Part shown: piece after piece, positions 9,416-20,685 of the stretch
Layout of the letters: every line of letters begins with the position of its first letter
Position numbering within the stretch: position 1 is the first letter of the stretch
Assembly: GCA_900473415.1 (NCBI GenBank)
Contig: UCLR01000032.1
Location: forward strand, 1-64,000
Direction of reading: 5' to 3'
Length of the DNA: 64,000 nt
Source: Hyphomicrobiales bacterium
Lineage (GTDB): Bacteria > Pseudomonadota > Alphaproteobacteria > Rhizobiales > Beijerinckiaceae
Position numbers and translations under genes: made by a program
The notes under the pieces: generated by a model
Seen by the model: only the letters and a program-made list of their open reading frames with translations
What the model was told of the DNA's origin: nothing
The model's database searches: none

Positions 9416-10453
9416 TCAGGCGAAGTCGAGCTGCACCTTGATCGCCTTCGATTTGTCGGCGGCGAGGTCGAAGGCCTCGACTGCGCGGTCGACAGGGATG
9501 GTCGCGGTCAGCAGCGGCGACAGGTCGATATTCCCCGAGCCGATCATCGCCACCGCCCAGTCGAACTCCTCGTGGAAGCGGAAGGAGCCGCGCAGGTCGA
9601 ATTCCTTGGCGACCACGACGTTCATCGGCAGCGTGAACTGGCCGCCGACACCGATCTGCACGATGACGCCGCCCGACCGCACGACGTCGAAGGCCCCCGT
9701 CAGCGCATGCTGATTGCCGGAGGCTTCGAACATCACGTCGAAAGCACCCTTCTCCGCGCCGTATTCCTCCTTCAACCGTTCGGGCTCGGCCGCAACGTTC
9801 ACGGTCGCTGTGGCACCCATCCGGCGCGCCACCGGCAGCGGCCCGTCCACCACGTCGGTCGCAACGATCTCGGCCGCGCCTGCCGCCTTCGCGGCGACGA
9901 TGGTGAGCGCGCCGATCGGCCCGGCGCCCGTCACCAGCACGCGCTTGCCGAGCAGCGGGCCGGCGCGCTTCACGGCATGCAGGCAGACCGAAAGCGGCTC
10001 GGCGAAAGCCGCCTCGGCCGCCGTGACCGTTGCCGCCACCTTCACCGCCTGCCGCTCCTCGACGACGAGCACATCGCGGAACCCCCCCTGCACATGCGGG
10101 AAGCGCATCGCCGAGCCGTAGAACAGCATGTCGGTGCAGTGCTGCTGGAGACCCATCTGGCAGTAGCGGCAATGGCCGCAGGCCCGGCTCGGATTGACCG
10201 CGACCCGGTCGCCCGGCCTCACGCGGCTGACTTCGCCGCCCACCGCCTCGACGCGGCCGGCGATCTCATGGCCGAGGATCAGCGGCTCGCGCACGCGGAT
10301 CGTGCCGAAGCCGCCATGCAGGTAATAATGCAGGTCCGAGCCGCAGATACCGCCGGCCTCGATCCGGACCCGCACGTCGCGCGGTCCGAGCTGCGGCGCG
10401 GTCGTCTTCTCGACGCGCAGATCCTTCTCGGCATGGATGACGACGGCTCGCAT
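9416..10453 (-). CDS. idnD: L-idonate 5-dehydrogenase (zinc-dependent medium-chain dehydrogenase)
   Basis: 345 residues. The catalytic zinc site is GGICGSDLHYYLHGG with GHEIAGRV, and the structural zinc cysteines lie in ACGHCRYCQMGLQQHC. The nucleotide-binding motif is VTGAGPIGALT. The SDLHYYxHGG sequence and overall fit are those of L-idonate 5-dehydrogenase, which oxidises L-idonate to 5-keto-D-gluconate. The divergent neighbour encodes the enzyme reducing 5-ketogluconate to gluconate, which supports the assignment. A broader sugar-alcohol dehydrogenase role cannot be excluded. No transporter or gluconate kinase gene is adjacent. Confidence 0.82.
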   Translation of the reverse strand: MRAVVIHAEKDLRVEKTTAPQLGPRDVRVRIEAGGICGSDLHYYLHGGFGTIRVREPLILGHEIAGRVEAVGGEVSRVRPGDRVAVNPSRACGHCRYCQMGLQQHCTDMLFYGSAMRFPHVQGGFRDVLVVEERQAVKVAATVTAAEAAFAEPLSVCLHAVKRAGPLLGKRVLVTGAGPIGALTIVAAKAAGAAEIVATDVVDGPLPVARRMGATATVNVAAEPERLKEEYGAEKGAFDVMFEASGNQHALTGAFDVVRSGGVIVQIGVGGQFTLPMNVVVAKEFDLRGSFRFHEEFDWAVAMIGSGNIDLSPLLTATIPVDRAVEAFDLAADKSKAIKVQLDFA

Positions 10454-10492
10454 GGCCCAACTCCCTGAGGCTCCGGCTTATACGCCGGCGCC

Positions 10493-10512
10493 ATTGTCTA
10501 ATCGATTGAAAC
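10493..10512. promoter_or_regulatory. Candidate operator between idnD and the SDR gene
   Basis: The 118-base divergent intergenic region holds the perfect 8-base palindrome AATCGATT (10500-10507) within TGTCTAATCGATTGAAAC. A central CG flanked by A/T arms resembles LacI/GntR-type operators that control gluconate and idonate genes. No regulator gene is adjacent, so this is inference. Confidence 0.3.
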
Positions 10513-10571
10513 CTGCTTACCCAAGGAAGCGCCCCGGGCGCAAACCCAAAGAAACGATGCGAGGATACGCC

Positions 10572-11339
10572 ATGTTGCTGTCGCTGTTCAGTCTGGAAGG
10601 CAAGGTCGCGCTGATCACCGGTTCGGGCCAGGGTATCGGCCTTGCGCTCGCCGAAGGCCTGTCGGAGGCCGGCGCCCATGTCGTGCTGAATGGCCGCGAC
10701 AAGGCCAAGCTGGAGCGCGCCCAGCAAGCGCTGCTGGCTGCCGGCCGCAAGGCCTCCGTCGCCGCCTTCGACGTCACCGACCAGAAGGCGGTCGAGGCCG
10801 GCGTCGCCGGCATCGAGGCCGATATCGGCCCCATCGACATCCTGATTAACAATGCCGGCATGCAGAAGCGCGCGCCGATCACCGAATTCCCGGTCGAGGG
10901 CTGGCATGAGGTGATGAACACCAACCTGCATTCGGTGTTCTACGTCACCCAGGCCGTGACGAAGCGCATGGTCCCGCGCTCGCGTGGCAAGATCGTCAAT
11001 ATCGGCTCGGTGATGAGCGAACTCGGCCGCGCCACCATCATCCCCTACACCGCCTCGAAGGGCGCGGTGAAGATGATGACGCGGGGCCTGGCGGCCGAGC
11101 TCGGCAAGCACAACATCCAGGCCAACGCCATCGGCCCGGGCTATTTCGCCACCGAGATCAATGCCGCGCTGATCGCCGACGAAGCCTTCTCGGGCTGGGT
11201 CCGCAGCCGCACCCCGGCCGGCCGCTGGGGCGAGACGAAGGAGCTCGTCGGCGCCGCCATCTTCCTGTCCTCGGCCGCTTCCGACTACGTCAACGGCCAT
11301 CTGCTCATGGTCGACGGCGGACTGACCGCCGTCGTCTAG
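10572..11339 (+). CDS. idnO: SDR-family oxidoreductase, probably gluconate 5-dehydrogenase
   Basis: A 255-residue short-chain dehydrogenase. The cofactor motif is TGSGQGIGLA, the NNAG motif is present (INNAGMQKRAP), and the catalytic residues are Ser (IGSVMSEL) and YTASKG. The IdnO-like signature FSLEGKVALITGSGQGIG at the N terminus and the divergent L-idonate dehydrogenase gene point to reduction of 5-ketogluconate to D-gluconate. Start 10572 is chosen because the family starts just before this segment; the frame upstream to 10437 runs through the divergent promoter and into idnD. Confidence 0.83.
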   Translation: MLLSLFSLEGKVALITGSGQGIGLALAEGLSEAGAHVVLNGRDKAKLERAQQALLAAGRKASVAAFDVTDQKAVEAGVAGIEADIGPIDILINNAGMQKRAPITEFPVEGWHEVMNTNLHSVFYVTQAVTKRMVPRSRGKIVNIGSVMSELGRATIIPYTASKGAVKMMTRGLAAELGKHNIQANAIGPGYFATEINAALIADEAFSGWVRSRTPAGRWGETKELVGAAIFLSSAASDYVNGHLLMVDGGLTAVV

Positions 11340-11345
11340 AGCCGA

Positions 11346-12689
11346 TCAGGCCGCAGCCTTCGTCACCGCCTCGACGACATCGTCCACGGCGCGCTCGACG
11401 AGGTCGCGGTCGTCGCCTTCCGCCATCACACGGATCACCGGCTCGGTGCCGGAGGGGCGGATGACGAGGCGGCCGCTCTCGCCGAGAAGCTGCTTCGCCG
11501 CCTCGATCGCCTTGACGACCGGCTGTTCCTCGAGCGGGCGGCCCTTCTTGTAGCGCACGTTCTTGAGGATCTGCGGCAGCGGCTCGAAGCAGTGGCAGAC
11601 CTCCGAAACCGGCCTGTCCATGCGCTTCACCACGGCGAGCAGTTGCAGCGCCGCGACGAGCCCGTCGCCGGTCGTGCCGAAGTCCGAGAGGATGATGTGG
11701 CCGGATTGCTCGCCGCCCAGGTTGAAGCCGTGGTTGCGCATATGCTCCAGCACATAGCGGTCCCCCACCGCCGTGCGCGCGAGCGACAGGCCCAAGCCCG
11801 CCAGATAGCGTTCCAATCCGAGATTGGACATGACGGTCGCGACGATGCCCGGCGCCGAGAGCCGGCCATCCTCCAGCCAGGAGCGTGCGATCACCGCCAT
11901 GAGCTGGTCGCCATCGACGATATGTCCGTGCTCGTCGACGACCAGCACCCGGTCCGCATCGCCATCGAGCGCGATGCCGACATCGGCGCGCAGCTCCCTG
12001 ACCTTGGCGACCAGCGTCGAGGGATGGGTCGAGCCGATCTCCCGGTTGATGTTGAAGCCGTCCGGCTCGTCGCCGATGGTAATCACCTCGGCACCGAGCT
12101 CCCAAAGCGCCTCCGGCGCCACCTTGTAGGCCGCGCCATTGGCGCAATCGAGCACGATGCGCAGGCCCTCCAGGCTCATGTTGCGCGGCATGGTGCGCTT
12201 GGCGAATTCGATATAGCGCGCATCGGCGCTGTCGATGCGCTTGGCGCGGCCGAGCTTCGGCGGCAGAGCGAGGCGGGGGCCGAGATCGGAATCGACCAGC
12301 GTCTCGATCTCGTGCTCGACTTCGTCGTTGAGCTTGTAGCCGTCCGGCCCGAACAGCTTGATGCCGTTGTCCTCGAAAGGATTGTGCGAGGCCGAGATCA
12401 TCACGCCGAGATCGGCGCGCATCGAGCGCGTCAGCATCGCGACGGCCGGCGTCGGCATCGGGCCGAGCAACATCACGTCCATGCCGACCGAGGTGAAGCC
12501 GGCGACCATCGCGTATTCGATCATATAGCCCGACAGGCGGGTGTCCTTGCCGATCACGACCCGGTGGCGATGCTCGCCGCGGCGGAAGGCCAGCCCCGTG
12601 GCCTGGCCGACCTTCATGGCGAGGTCAGGCGTGATGACGCCGTTGGCCCGCCCGCGAATGCCGTCCGTTCCGAAGTATTTGCGTGTCAT
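11346..12689 (-). CDS. glmM: Phosphoglucosamine mutase
   Basis: Converts glucosamine-6-phosphate to glucosamine-1-phosphate for peptidoglycan and lipopolysaccharide precursors. It has 447 residues, standard length, starting [16 protein letters not shown]. The phosphoserine loop is [13 protein letters not shown] (Ser101), the magnesium loop DGDADR and the sugar-specificity loop GEQSGH; the C-terminal phosphate site is [15 protein letters not shown]. The start at 12689 is fixed by family conservation; an open frame runs further upstream without homology. It follows ftsH on the same strand, as in many proteobacteria. Confidence 0.97.
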   Translation of the reverse strand: MTRKYFGTDGIRGRANGVITPDLAMKVGQATGLAFRRGEHRHRVVIGKDTRLSGYMIEYAMVAGFTSVGMDVMLLGPMPTPAVAMLTRSMRADLGVMISASHNPFEDNGIKLFGPDGYKLNDEVEHEIETLVDSDLGPRLALPPKLGRAKRIDSADARYIEFAKRTMPRNMSLEGLRIVLDCANGAAYKVAPEALWELGAEVITIGDEPDGFNINREIGSTHPSTLVAKVRELRADVGIALDGDADRVLVVDEHGHIVDGDQLMAVIARSWLEDGRLSAPGIVATVMSNLGLERYLAGLGLSLARTAVGDRYVLEHMRNHGFNLGGEQSGHIILSDFGTTGDGLVAALQLLAVVKRMDRPVSEVCHCFEPLPQILKNVRYKKGRPLEEQPVVKAIEAAKQLLGESGRLVIRPSGTEPVIRVMAEGDDRDLVERAVDDVVEAVTKAAA

Positions 12690-12860
12690 GAAATTGGTTT
12701 CCGAGAGGCGCGGCGCGCTCGTTTTCCCGTTTTCTATAGCCAAAAAATCTTTCCGCCTTCTCACAAATTGTGACGAAACGTGACATGGGGCGGCAACACT
12801 GTGGCAACGTCGAGGCGTCTTGCCGGGATGGCGGCGGCGCGGATACGGAACAGAGAGAGC

Positions 12861-12890
12861 CAAACAAGAAGGGCGGCCTCGCGGCCGCCC
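12861..12890 (-). terminator. Intrinsic terminator after ftsH
   Basis: An 8-bp perfect stem (GGGCGGCC at 12871-12878 with GGCCGCCC at 12883-12890) lies downstream of the ftsH stop codon. On the minus strand it is followed by TTCTTGTTT. It separates ftsH from glmM, which therefore needs its own promoter in 12690-12860. Confidence 0.75.
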
Positions 12891-12916
12891 TCTCCATTTC
12901 TATCGCCGAGCCGCGA

Positions 12917-14842
<1,926 letters not shown>

Positions 14843-14899
14843 TACCGTTCCGATCGGGCCCGCCGGTCCAACCGGATAAGGCCAAGGGTTTCCGAGACT

Positions 14900-14928
14900 A
14901 ATCTAGGTGCGGCGTGCGGCCTTGCCAA
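14900..14928 (-). promoter_or_regulatory. Sigma-70-type promoter of ftsH
   Basis: On the minus strand TTGGCA (14928-14923) and TAGATT (14905-14900) are separated by exactly 17 bases. Transcription would begin near 14893, giving a leader of about 50 bases before the ftsH start at 14842. Confidence 0.6.
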
Positions 14929-14948
14929 GGGAAACAGATAACCTGCCT

Positions 14949-16010
14949 TCACGATGATGTCGCAGGGTGAACACCACGTCGCCGCTGCCCTTCGGGCTTG
15001 AGCGTCAGCACGCCATTCCTCCCGAGCGAGACGATGCAGCCTGACAATGTCCGTCTCAAGGCGAGGCCGGCCCGCTGCGCAGCGAGCAGCGCCTCCGCAC
15101 AATCCTCCAGTCGTTCCAGCCGCGCATAGCCCTCGCCGTGCGGCGCCACCGTATCGAGCGCCAGACCGAGCACCCGCAGCACGATCTCGTCGGGCTCGCC
15201 GGTGATCGCATCGAAGCGCAGGCTCAACCCCTCCCCGCCCGCACTATCGGCGAGCCTGGCTAACATGAAGACGTCCTCGGCGCGGTTGGCCGCCGCCGCA
15301 TCCAGCCGCGCCATGCGCTGCGCCAGCCGCCCGAGCCGTTCCGCCGTCAGCCCCTGCTCATCCAGAAGCGGCATCATCTCCCGCCAGCGCACGCGCTCGA
15401 AGCGCTGATCGGCATTGCTCGGATCGCGCACGAAGGGCAGGCCGCGCGCCTCGGCCGTGGCGATAAGCCGTGCCTTCGGGATCGCGAGCAGCGGACGCAC
15501 GAGCGAAACGCTCTCTTTCACAACGCGAGCCTGCATGCCGGTGAGGCCCGAGGGACCGGAGCCATGGGCTAGCCGCATCAGCAGCGTCTCGGCCTGGTCG
15601 TCGAGGGTATGGGCTGTCACGAGCGTCGCGCCGCCGAGCCGCGTGGCCTCGCGCGCCAACAGCGTGTAACGGGCGTTCCGGGCCTGCGCCTGCAGGCCGC
15701 TGGCAGGCTTCAGGCCCTCCCAGCGCAGAGTCGCATGCGCGATGCCGAGCCGCTCGCAAAGAGCCGCGACAGCGGCGGCCTCCGCCGCGGATTCCGGCCG
15801 CAAGCCGTGATCGACCGTCGCTGCGTGAACGTTCGGCCGCGCCGGCCCTCGCGCCCATTCGGCAAGCAGCGCCAGCAACGCGACCGAATCCGGGCCGCCG
15901 GAGACGGCGACCAACAGCGCCGCCTCATCCGACAGGCCCTGAAAAAGCACGCCAGCCTCGGCGACCGAGACCGGCGGAAAACCTAGTTCAGGGAGGGATG
16001 CGGCGCTCAA
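14949..16010 (-). CDS. tilS: tRNA(Ile)-lysidine synthase
   Basis: Attaches lysine to C34 of the AUA-reading tRNA(Ile). 353 residues; the PP-loop is VAVSGGPDSVALL, followed by the HGLRPES motif and THTLDDQAETLLMRLAHGSG. The start codon is TTG (16010-16008), and its last two bases plus the next form the TGA stop of cpoB, so the two genes overlap and are probably translationally coupled. The protein is at the short end of the family and the C-terminal domain is reduced, which is common in alphaproteobacteria. Confidence 0.93.
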   Translation of the reverse strand: MSAASLPELGFPPVSVAEAGVLFQGLSDEAALLVAVSGGPDSVALLALLAEWARGPARPNVHAATVDHGLRPESAAEAAAVAALCERLGIAHATLRWEGLKPASGLQAQARNARYTLLAREATRLGGATLVTAHTLDDQAETLLMRLAHGSGPSGLTGMQARVVKESVSLVRPLLAIPKARLIATAEARGLPFVRDPSNADQRFERVRWREMMPLLDEQGLTAERLGRLAQRMARLDAAAANRAEDVFMLARLADSAGGEGLSLRFDAITGEPDEIVLRVLGLALDTVAPHGEGYARLERLEDCAEALLAAQRAGLALRRTLSGCIVSLGRNGVLTLKPEGQRRRGVHPATSS

Positions 16011-16942
16011 GCGCAGCCGGAGCGGCGCCGTTCGCGGGCGATGCCCTGGCGGACCGCATCGGAGGCGCTGGGATAGTCAACGCCGACCTTGGCATAGGTC
16101 GCGCAGGCCTGTTCCTTGGCGCCGAGCCCGTTCAGCGCCATGCCAAGCCTGAGCAGGCTGTCCGGCGCCTTGGTCGCGCGTGGGGACTCCCGCGAGATCT
16201 TCAGGAACTGCTCGGCCGCCTCGCGATAGCGCTGGCGCTGCAGATAGCTCTCGCCAAGCCAATAGGTGGCGTCCACCGCCAGCCTGTCGCGCGGATAGCT
16301 CTGCAGGAACTGGCGAAAGCCCATCTCGGCCTGCTCGTACTCCTTGCGCTGGAGCGAGGCGAAGGCGACGTCATAGGCCTCCTTCGCCGTGGCAGGCCCG
16401 CTGGCGGCGGCGACGCTCTGGCCGCGCGGCACCGACTGCGGCAGCGCGCCCTGCGGCACCGGCCGGCCGACGCCCTGCAGATCCAACGGCTGGCCGGGGG
16501 CCGAGCCGTCGAGATCATCCTCGCCCTGGATGATGCCGGCGATGCTACCGCCGCCGAGCGGCTGCGGCGCGCCAGCGGCGCCCTGCTGCGTGGTCGGGTC
16601 GAAGGCGTCGCCGCGGCGCTGCCGCTGCGGCGCGGGCGCACCGCCGGCCGGCGGTGCTGCCGGAGCGGGCGCCGCGGAGCGGCCGCCGCCCTTCTCGCTC
16701 AGGCGGAAATCGATATCCTCCTGGAATTTGCGGAGCTGGTCGCTCAGTCGGCGGTTCTCGAACTGGAGCTGTTCGATCTGGCCGGACATCTGGCGAAGCT
16801 GGTTCTCGAGCCGCGTGGTGCGGACGAGGAGGTCGGCGGCGTCCTGCGCCGAAGCGGGCGCCGCGCCAAACAGCGCCGCGGCCAACGCGAGAGCAGCCAG
16901 GCCCGGCTGGGCGAGGCGGCGGGCAATGATGAATCGAAGCAT
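16007..16942 (-). CDS. cpoB: Cell division coordinator CpoB (YbgF), Tol-Pal accessory protein
   Basis: A periplasmic protein that links Tol-Pal outer-membrane constriction with peptidoglycan synthesis. 311 residues: signal peptide 1-32 (ending PASAQ), a coiled-coil segment at about 40-80 (TRLENQLRQMSGQIEQLQFE), a Pro/Ala/Gly-rich linker, and C-terminal TPR repeats beginning near residue 185 (AYDVAFASLQRKEYEQAEMG, YWLGESYLQRQRYREAAE). Start 16942 is the first Met before the signal peptide. In most alphaproteobacteria it follows pal directly; here pal lies 15 kb away on the other strand. Confidence 0.93.
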   Translation of the reverse strand: MLRFIIARRLAQPGLAALALAAALFGAAPASAQDAADLLVRTTRLENQLRQMSGQIEQLQFENRRLSDQLRKFQEDIDFRLSEKGGGRSAAPAPAAPPAGGAPAPQRQRRGDAFDPTTQQGAAGAPQPLGGGSIAGIIQGEDDLDGSAPGQPLDLQGVGRPVPQGALPQSVPRGQSVAAASGPATAKEAYDVAFASLQRKEYEQAEMGFRQFLQSYPRDRLAVDATYWLGESYLQRQRYREAAEQFLKISRESPRATKAPDSLLRLGMALNGLGAKEQACATYAKVGVDYPSASDAVRQGIARERRRSGCA

Positions 16943-17096
16943 CGATGAAAGCCGGTTCCGAATATGTCGCACGCGCTTATAACACCTGCTCACCACGGCC
17001 AAAATATGAAGAAAGTCATGGCCGGACGCATTCGGCGCGTCATCAACGGCAAATCGCCTCTGGCGCTTTGCCGGCAGCTTGCCTACATTGGCGGAG

Positions 17097-17258
17097 CGGG
17101 GCTGCCTGGTGCGTGAGAGACAGCATTCCCCGGGCCCATACGACTCCCTAGGGAGCTGTCCCTGACCGGATCCATCGGAACCGGACACACGGCGCCCACC
17201 TACTTTAGTAGGTGTCCCGGGATTCAAAACTCCACGGCCAAGGTGGCTCCGCAGCCCT
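17097..17258 (+). ncRNA. ssrS: 6S RNA
   Basis: 6S RNA binds the sigma-70 holoenzyme as a promoter mimic in stationary phase. The region shows the alphaproteobacterial pattern: a closing stem (GGGGCTGC at 17098 with GCAGCCC at 17251), the segment CAGCATTCCCCGGGCCC, the arm GGGAGCTGTCCCTGACCGG, an apical TGTCC/GGACA pairing, the 3' bubble hairpin CACCTAC-TTTA-GTAGGTG, and CCCGGG segments that can pair across the bubble. TACATT at 17084-17089 is a possible -10 box seven bases before the 5' end. The 5-FCL gene begins directly after the 3' end, the usual neighbour. Ends are estimated to within several bases. Confidence 0.87.
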
Positions 17259-17259
17259 C

Positions 17260-17847
17260 ATGACGACGCCTTTCGATACGCCGATCCTGCCCTCCCCGCA
17301 AAAGGCGGCGTTGCGCATCGCCGCGCTCGAGCGCCGCGATGCGCTGGAGATCGACGATCGGCTCGAATGGGATCCCGAAATCGCCGCTCGCGTGCTCTCC
17401 TTGCCCGTCTGGCAAGGCGCCGCCGGCCCCGTCTCGGCCTATTGGCCGATGCGCTCGGAGGCCGATCCGCGCCCGATCCTTGAAGCCTTGCACCAGCGCG
17501 GCCTGCCGCTCTGCCTGCCGGCCATCGTCGAGAAGCGCATGATCTTCCGCCGCTGGGCGCCTTATGGGCCGATCGTGCCGGGCGGCTTCGGCACGCTCGT
17601 GCCCTCCCCCGCCGAGCCCGAGGCGAAACCCACCGTGCTGATCGTTCCGCTAGCCGCCTTCGACCGGCGCGGCTACCGCATCGGCTATGGCAAGGGCTAT
17701 TACGACCGCGCCCTGACGGAGCTCGCGCCGACCATCAGCATCGGCATCGGCTATGCCGCGCAGGAGATAGAGGCGGTGCCCCATCAGCCACATGACCGGC
17801 GCCTCGACTGGATCGTGACCGAGCGCGACGTCATCCGCTGCAGTTGA
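17260..17847 (+). CDS. 5-formyltetrahydrofolate cyclo-ligase
   Basis: Converts 5-formyl-THF to 5,10-methenyl-THF with ATP. 195 residues from the ATG at 17260. Family motifs are YWPMRSEADPRPILEAL, the GGFGT segment and the C-terminal IVPLAAFDRRGYRIGYGKG followed by YYDRAL. Start 17260 lies two bases after the inferred 3' end of 6S RNA, so the only purine-rich SD-like stretch (AGGTGG at 17241-17246) falls inside the closing stem of that RNA. Translation probably depends on read-through transcripts. An in-frame start at 17212 would lie wholly inside 6S RNA and is rejected. Confidence 0.92.
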   Translation: MTTPFDTPILPSPQKAALRIAALERRDALEIDDRLEWDPEIAARVLSLPVWQGAAGPVSAYWPMRSEADPRPILEALHQRGLPLCLPAIVEKRMIFRRWAPYGPIVPGGFGTLVPSPAEPEAKPTVLIVPLAAFDRRGYRIGYGKGYYDRALTELAPTISIGIGYAAQEIEAVPHQPHDRRLDWIVTERDVIRCS

Positions 17848-17901
17848 TTCCGCCGCGCCTTCGGGCGAGGGAAGGAGTTTCAAGGCTCCCGGATCGGTTC
17901 C

Positions 17902-18726
17902 ATGCGTTTTCTTTTCCTCGGTGACATCGTCGGCCGCCCCGGCCGGATCGCGGTGCAGGAGCGCCTGCCCGGCCTGCGCGAAGCCTGGAAGCTCGACTGC
18001 GTCGTCATCAACGGCGAGAACTCCGCCGGCGGCTTCGGCATCACCGAGGCGATCTGCGACGAGATCCTGGCCGCCGGCGCCGATGTCGTCACGCTCGGCA
18101 ACCATTCCTGGGACCAGCGCGAGGCCCTCGTCTTCATCGAGCGGCAGGATCGGATGATCCGCCCAGCCAACTATCCGCCCGGAACGCCGGGCCGCGGCGC
18201 GGCCGTGATCGAGGCCCGCAATGGCGCCCGCGTCCTCGTCGTCAATGTCATGGGCCGGCTCTTCATGGATCCGCTCGACGACCCCTTTGCCGCAGTGGAA
18301 CGGGAGCTGTCCGCCTGCCCTCTCGGCGCGGTCGCCGATGCCGTGATCGTCGATATCCACGCCGAGGCCACGAGCGAAAAGCAGGCGATGGCCTGCTTCC
18401 TCGACGGCCGCGCCAGCCTTGTCGTGGGCACGCACACCCATGTGCCGACCTCCGACACCCGCATCCTGCCGGGCGGCACGGCCTTCCAGTCCGATGCGGG
18501 CATGTGCGGCGACTACGATTCCGTGCTCGGCATGCAGAAGGACGAGCCGGTGCGCCGCTTCCTGCAGAAGGTGCCGGGCGCGCGGCTGGAGCCGGCGAGC
18601 GGCGAAGGCACGCTGTCGGGCGTCGCCGTCGAGATCGACGATGCGACGGGGCTGGCGAAAGCCGTCTGGCCGGTTCGGATCGGCCCGCATCTCAGCGAGG
18701 CGGTGCCGGCCGCCTGGGCTTCCTGA
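17902..18726 (+). CDS. YmdB/TIGR00282-family metallophosphoesterase
   Basis: A 274-residue calcineurin-like phosphoesterase. N-terminal MRFLFLGDIVGRPGR, the metal-binding NGENSAGGFGIT, GNHSWDQRE and the C-terminal GTHTHVPTSDTRILPGG are the family's metal and core motifs. The Bacillus relative acts on cyclic nucleotides, but the alphaproteobacterial substrate is not established. It follows 5-FCL by 54 bases and precedes yebC; the 5-FCL/ymdB pairing is common in Rhizobiales. Confidence 0.93.
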   Translation: MRFLFLGDIVGRPGRIAVQERLPGLREAWKLDCVVINGENSAGGFGITEAICDEILAAGADVVTLGNHSWDQREALVFIERQDRMIRPANYPPGTPGRGAAVIEARNGARVLVVNVMGRLFMDPLDDPFAAVERELSACPLGAVADAVIVDIHAEATSEKQAMACFLDGRASLVVGTHTHVPTSDTRILPGGTAFQSDAGMCGDYDSVLGMQKDEPVRRFLQKVPGARLEPASGEGTLSGVAVEIDDATGLAKAVWPVRIGPHLSEAVPAAWAS

Positions 18727-18841
18727 CGCCGCAATTCGCGCGCCTCTTCTATGGCCAGCCGTCTTGCGCGCGGGCGCAGCCGACGCCTATAAGGCCGCGT
18801 TCCGACGAATTCCGCCGCAATACGCAAGGTAACGAGCACCC

Positions 18842-19588
18842 ATGGCCGGCCATTCACAGTTCAAGAACATCATGCACCGCAAGGGCAAGCAGGATGCCGT
18901 GCGCTCCAAGCTGTTCTCGAAACTGGCCCGCGAAATCACCGTCGCCGCCAAGATGGGCATGCCCGACATCAACATGAACCCGCGCCTGCGTATGGCGGTG
19001 CTCGCCGCGCGCGCCGAGAACATGCCCAAGGACAATATCCAGCGCGCCATCAACAAGGCCGCCGGCGGCGAGGGCGAGAACTATGACGAGGTCCGCTACG
19101 AGGGTTACGGCCCGGGCGGCGCGGCCGTCATCGTCGAGGCGCTGACCGATAACCGCAACCGCACCGCCTCCGCCGTCCGCTCCTACTTCACCAAGGCCGG
19201 CGGGGCGCTGGGCGAGAGCAACTCCGTCTCCTTCATGTTCAACCGCGTCGGCGAGATCACCTATCCGCCGGAGGCCGGCGACGCCGACAAGCTGATGGAA
19301 GCCGCGATCGAGGCCGGCGCCGACGACGTCATCTCCGACGAGAACGGCCATACCATCCTCTGCGCCTTCGACGCGCTGAACGAAGTCTCGAAGGCGCTGG
19401 AAGCCTCGCTCGGCGCCCCGGCCTCGGCCAAGCCCGTCTGGCGACCGACCACGACCGCCCCGCTCGACGAGGACAAGGCCGCCTCGATGATGCGGCTGAT
19501 GGAAGCGCTCGACAATGACGACGACGTCCAGAACGTCTTCGCCAATTTCGAGATCGCCGACGACATCATGGCGAAGCTCAGCGCCTGA
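18842..19588 (+). CDS. yebC: YebC/PmpR-family protein
   Basis: 248 residues with the family start [19 protein letters not shown] and the core [19 protein letters not shown]. YebC proteins have been described as DNA-binding regulators and more recently as ribosome-associated factors that help translate proline-rich stretches, so the role should be left open. The gene precedes ruvC in many proteobacteria; here a palindromic repeat and a minus-strand transporter gene lie between them. Confidence 0.95.
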   Translation: MAGHSQFKNIMHRKGKQDAVRSKLFSKLAREITVAAKMGMPDINMNPRLRMAVLAARAENMPKDNIQRAINKAAGGEGENYDEVRYEGYGPGGAAVIVEALTDNRNRTASAVRSYFTKAGGALGESNSVSFMFNRVGEITYPPEAGDADKLMEAAIEAGADDVISDENGHTILCAFDALNEVSKALEASLGAPASAKPVWRPTTTAPLDEDKAASMMRLMEALDNDDDVQNVFANFEIADDIMAKLSA

Positions 19589-19613
19589 GCCGCTTTACCT
19601 CCAACTTGCCGGC

Positions 19614-19717
19614 GTCATTCCGGACAAGCCGCAAAGCGGCGCTGATCCGGAATCCATCGAAGGGCGCTTGCGCTCTATGATGGATTCCGGGTCTGCGCTT
19701 CGCTTGCCCGGAATGAC
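19614..19717. repeat. GTCATTCCGG palindromic repeat (variant)
   Basis: The outer arms are GTCATTCCGGACAAGC and GCTTGCCCGGAATGAC. Inner arms are ATCCGGAATCCATC and GATGGATTCCGGGT. It occupies the gap between the convergent yebC and the TauE/SafE gene. Confidence 0.78.
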
Positions 19718-19739
19718 GCAAACACTCTCCGTGGCGGCT

Positions 19740-20519
19740 TCACCGCCCGATCACCGCATCCCAGAAGGGCAGGCTGATCAACGCGCTCAGGAAGATCACC
19801 GCATAGGCGCCGCGCCGGAAGCTCTGCTCCGACGCGATCCTAAAACCATGCGTGCCGGCCCAGAGCCCGATGCCGTAGACCGCGAAGAGTGGCACGGCCA
19901 TCAGCAGCGAGCCCGTGGTGAGGATGCCCTTCCACCACAGGACCGTGCCCGAGATCAGCGTCGAGACGCCGAAGAAGGCCTGCATGTTGGCGCGGGTCTT
20001 GTGCCGATCGTTGCGCTGCGCGCCGAGCCAGAACACCGCGAGCGGCATGCCTCCGATCGAGGCCATGCCGTTGAACAGCCCGGACAGCGCACCGACCCCG
20101 AGCGAAAGCGATAGGGTCGGCTGCCCATGATAGCGCCAGCCCGAGGCCATCAGCGCGACCGCCAGCAGCACGAGCACCGCCAGGATCCAGCGCATCGTCT
20201 CGCGGTCGAGCCAGGTCAGCAGCCAGATGCCGGCCGGCAGCGCCAGCGTCGCCGTCAGCAGCAACGGCAGGATCTCGCCCCACTCCGCCCGCTTCGCGCT
20301 ACGCGCCGCGATCGGCAGCGCGAATGGCAGGTCGATGAACCAGATCAGCCCGAGTGCTGCGACCGGCCCGAGCACCATGGAGGCCAGCGGCATGAACACC
20401 ATCGCAAAGCCGAAGCCGGTGAAACCGCGCACCAGCCCGCCGAGCAGCGTTGCGGCCAGCAGCACGGCGAAACCGGAACCGGCGAGGCCCGGCATGAAGG
20501 ACGAGAGTGCAAAAGGCAT
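19740..20519 (-). CDS. TauE/SafE-family sulfite/anion exporter-like membrane protein
   Basis: A 259-residue integral membrane protein with about eight hydrophobic segments. The family motif appears near the N terminus (GGLVRGFTGFGFAMVFMPLAS) and is repeated in the second half (VGALSGLFNGMASIGGMPLAVFWL), reflecting internal duplication. Members export sulfite, sulfoacetate or related organic anions, but the substrate here is unknown. Start 20519 is preferred because a longer frame adds no conserved or membrane sequence; Met at 20495 is possible. It is transcribed against yebC. Confidence 0.82.
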   Translation of the reverse strand: MPFALSSFMPGLAGSGFAVLLAATLLGGLVRGFTGFGFAMVFMPLASMVLGPVAALGLIWFIDLPFALPIAARSAKRAEWGEILPLLLTATLALPAGIWLLTWLDRETMRWILAVLVLLAVALMASGWRYHGQPTLSLSLGVGALSGLFNGMASIGGMPLAVFWLGAQRNDRHKTRANMQAFFGVSTLISGTVLWWKGILTTGSLLMAVPLFAVYGIGLWAGTHGFRIASEQSFRRGAYAVIFLSALISLPFWDAVIGR

Positions 20520-20685
20520 GGAGAACGGCAGGCAGGATGTGGGAGCAGCAGATGTCGTGGCGAACCATGCCCTCCCGGCCGCAGCAAGAACAATCTCGCT
20601 TTTTGATCGCGGCCATGAGGAGAATTCATCCTCGCGCAAGTTCCGCGCGGGACAAATCCGAAACACCCGCTAGTTTGATGGCGTC

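Noticed and set aside
12690-12863. N-terminal extension of glmM
   Set aside because: The extra 58 residues show no conservation with phosphoglucosamine mutases, which start at [10 protein letters not shown].
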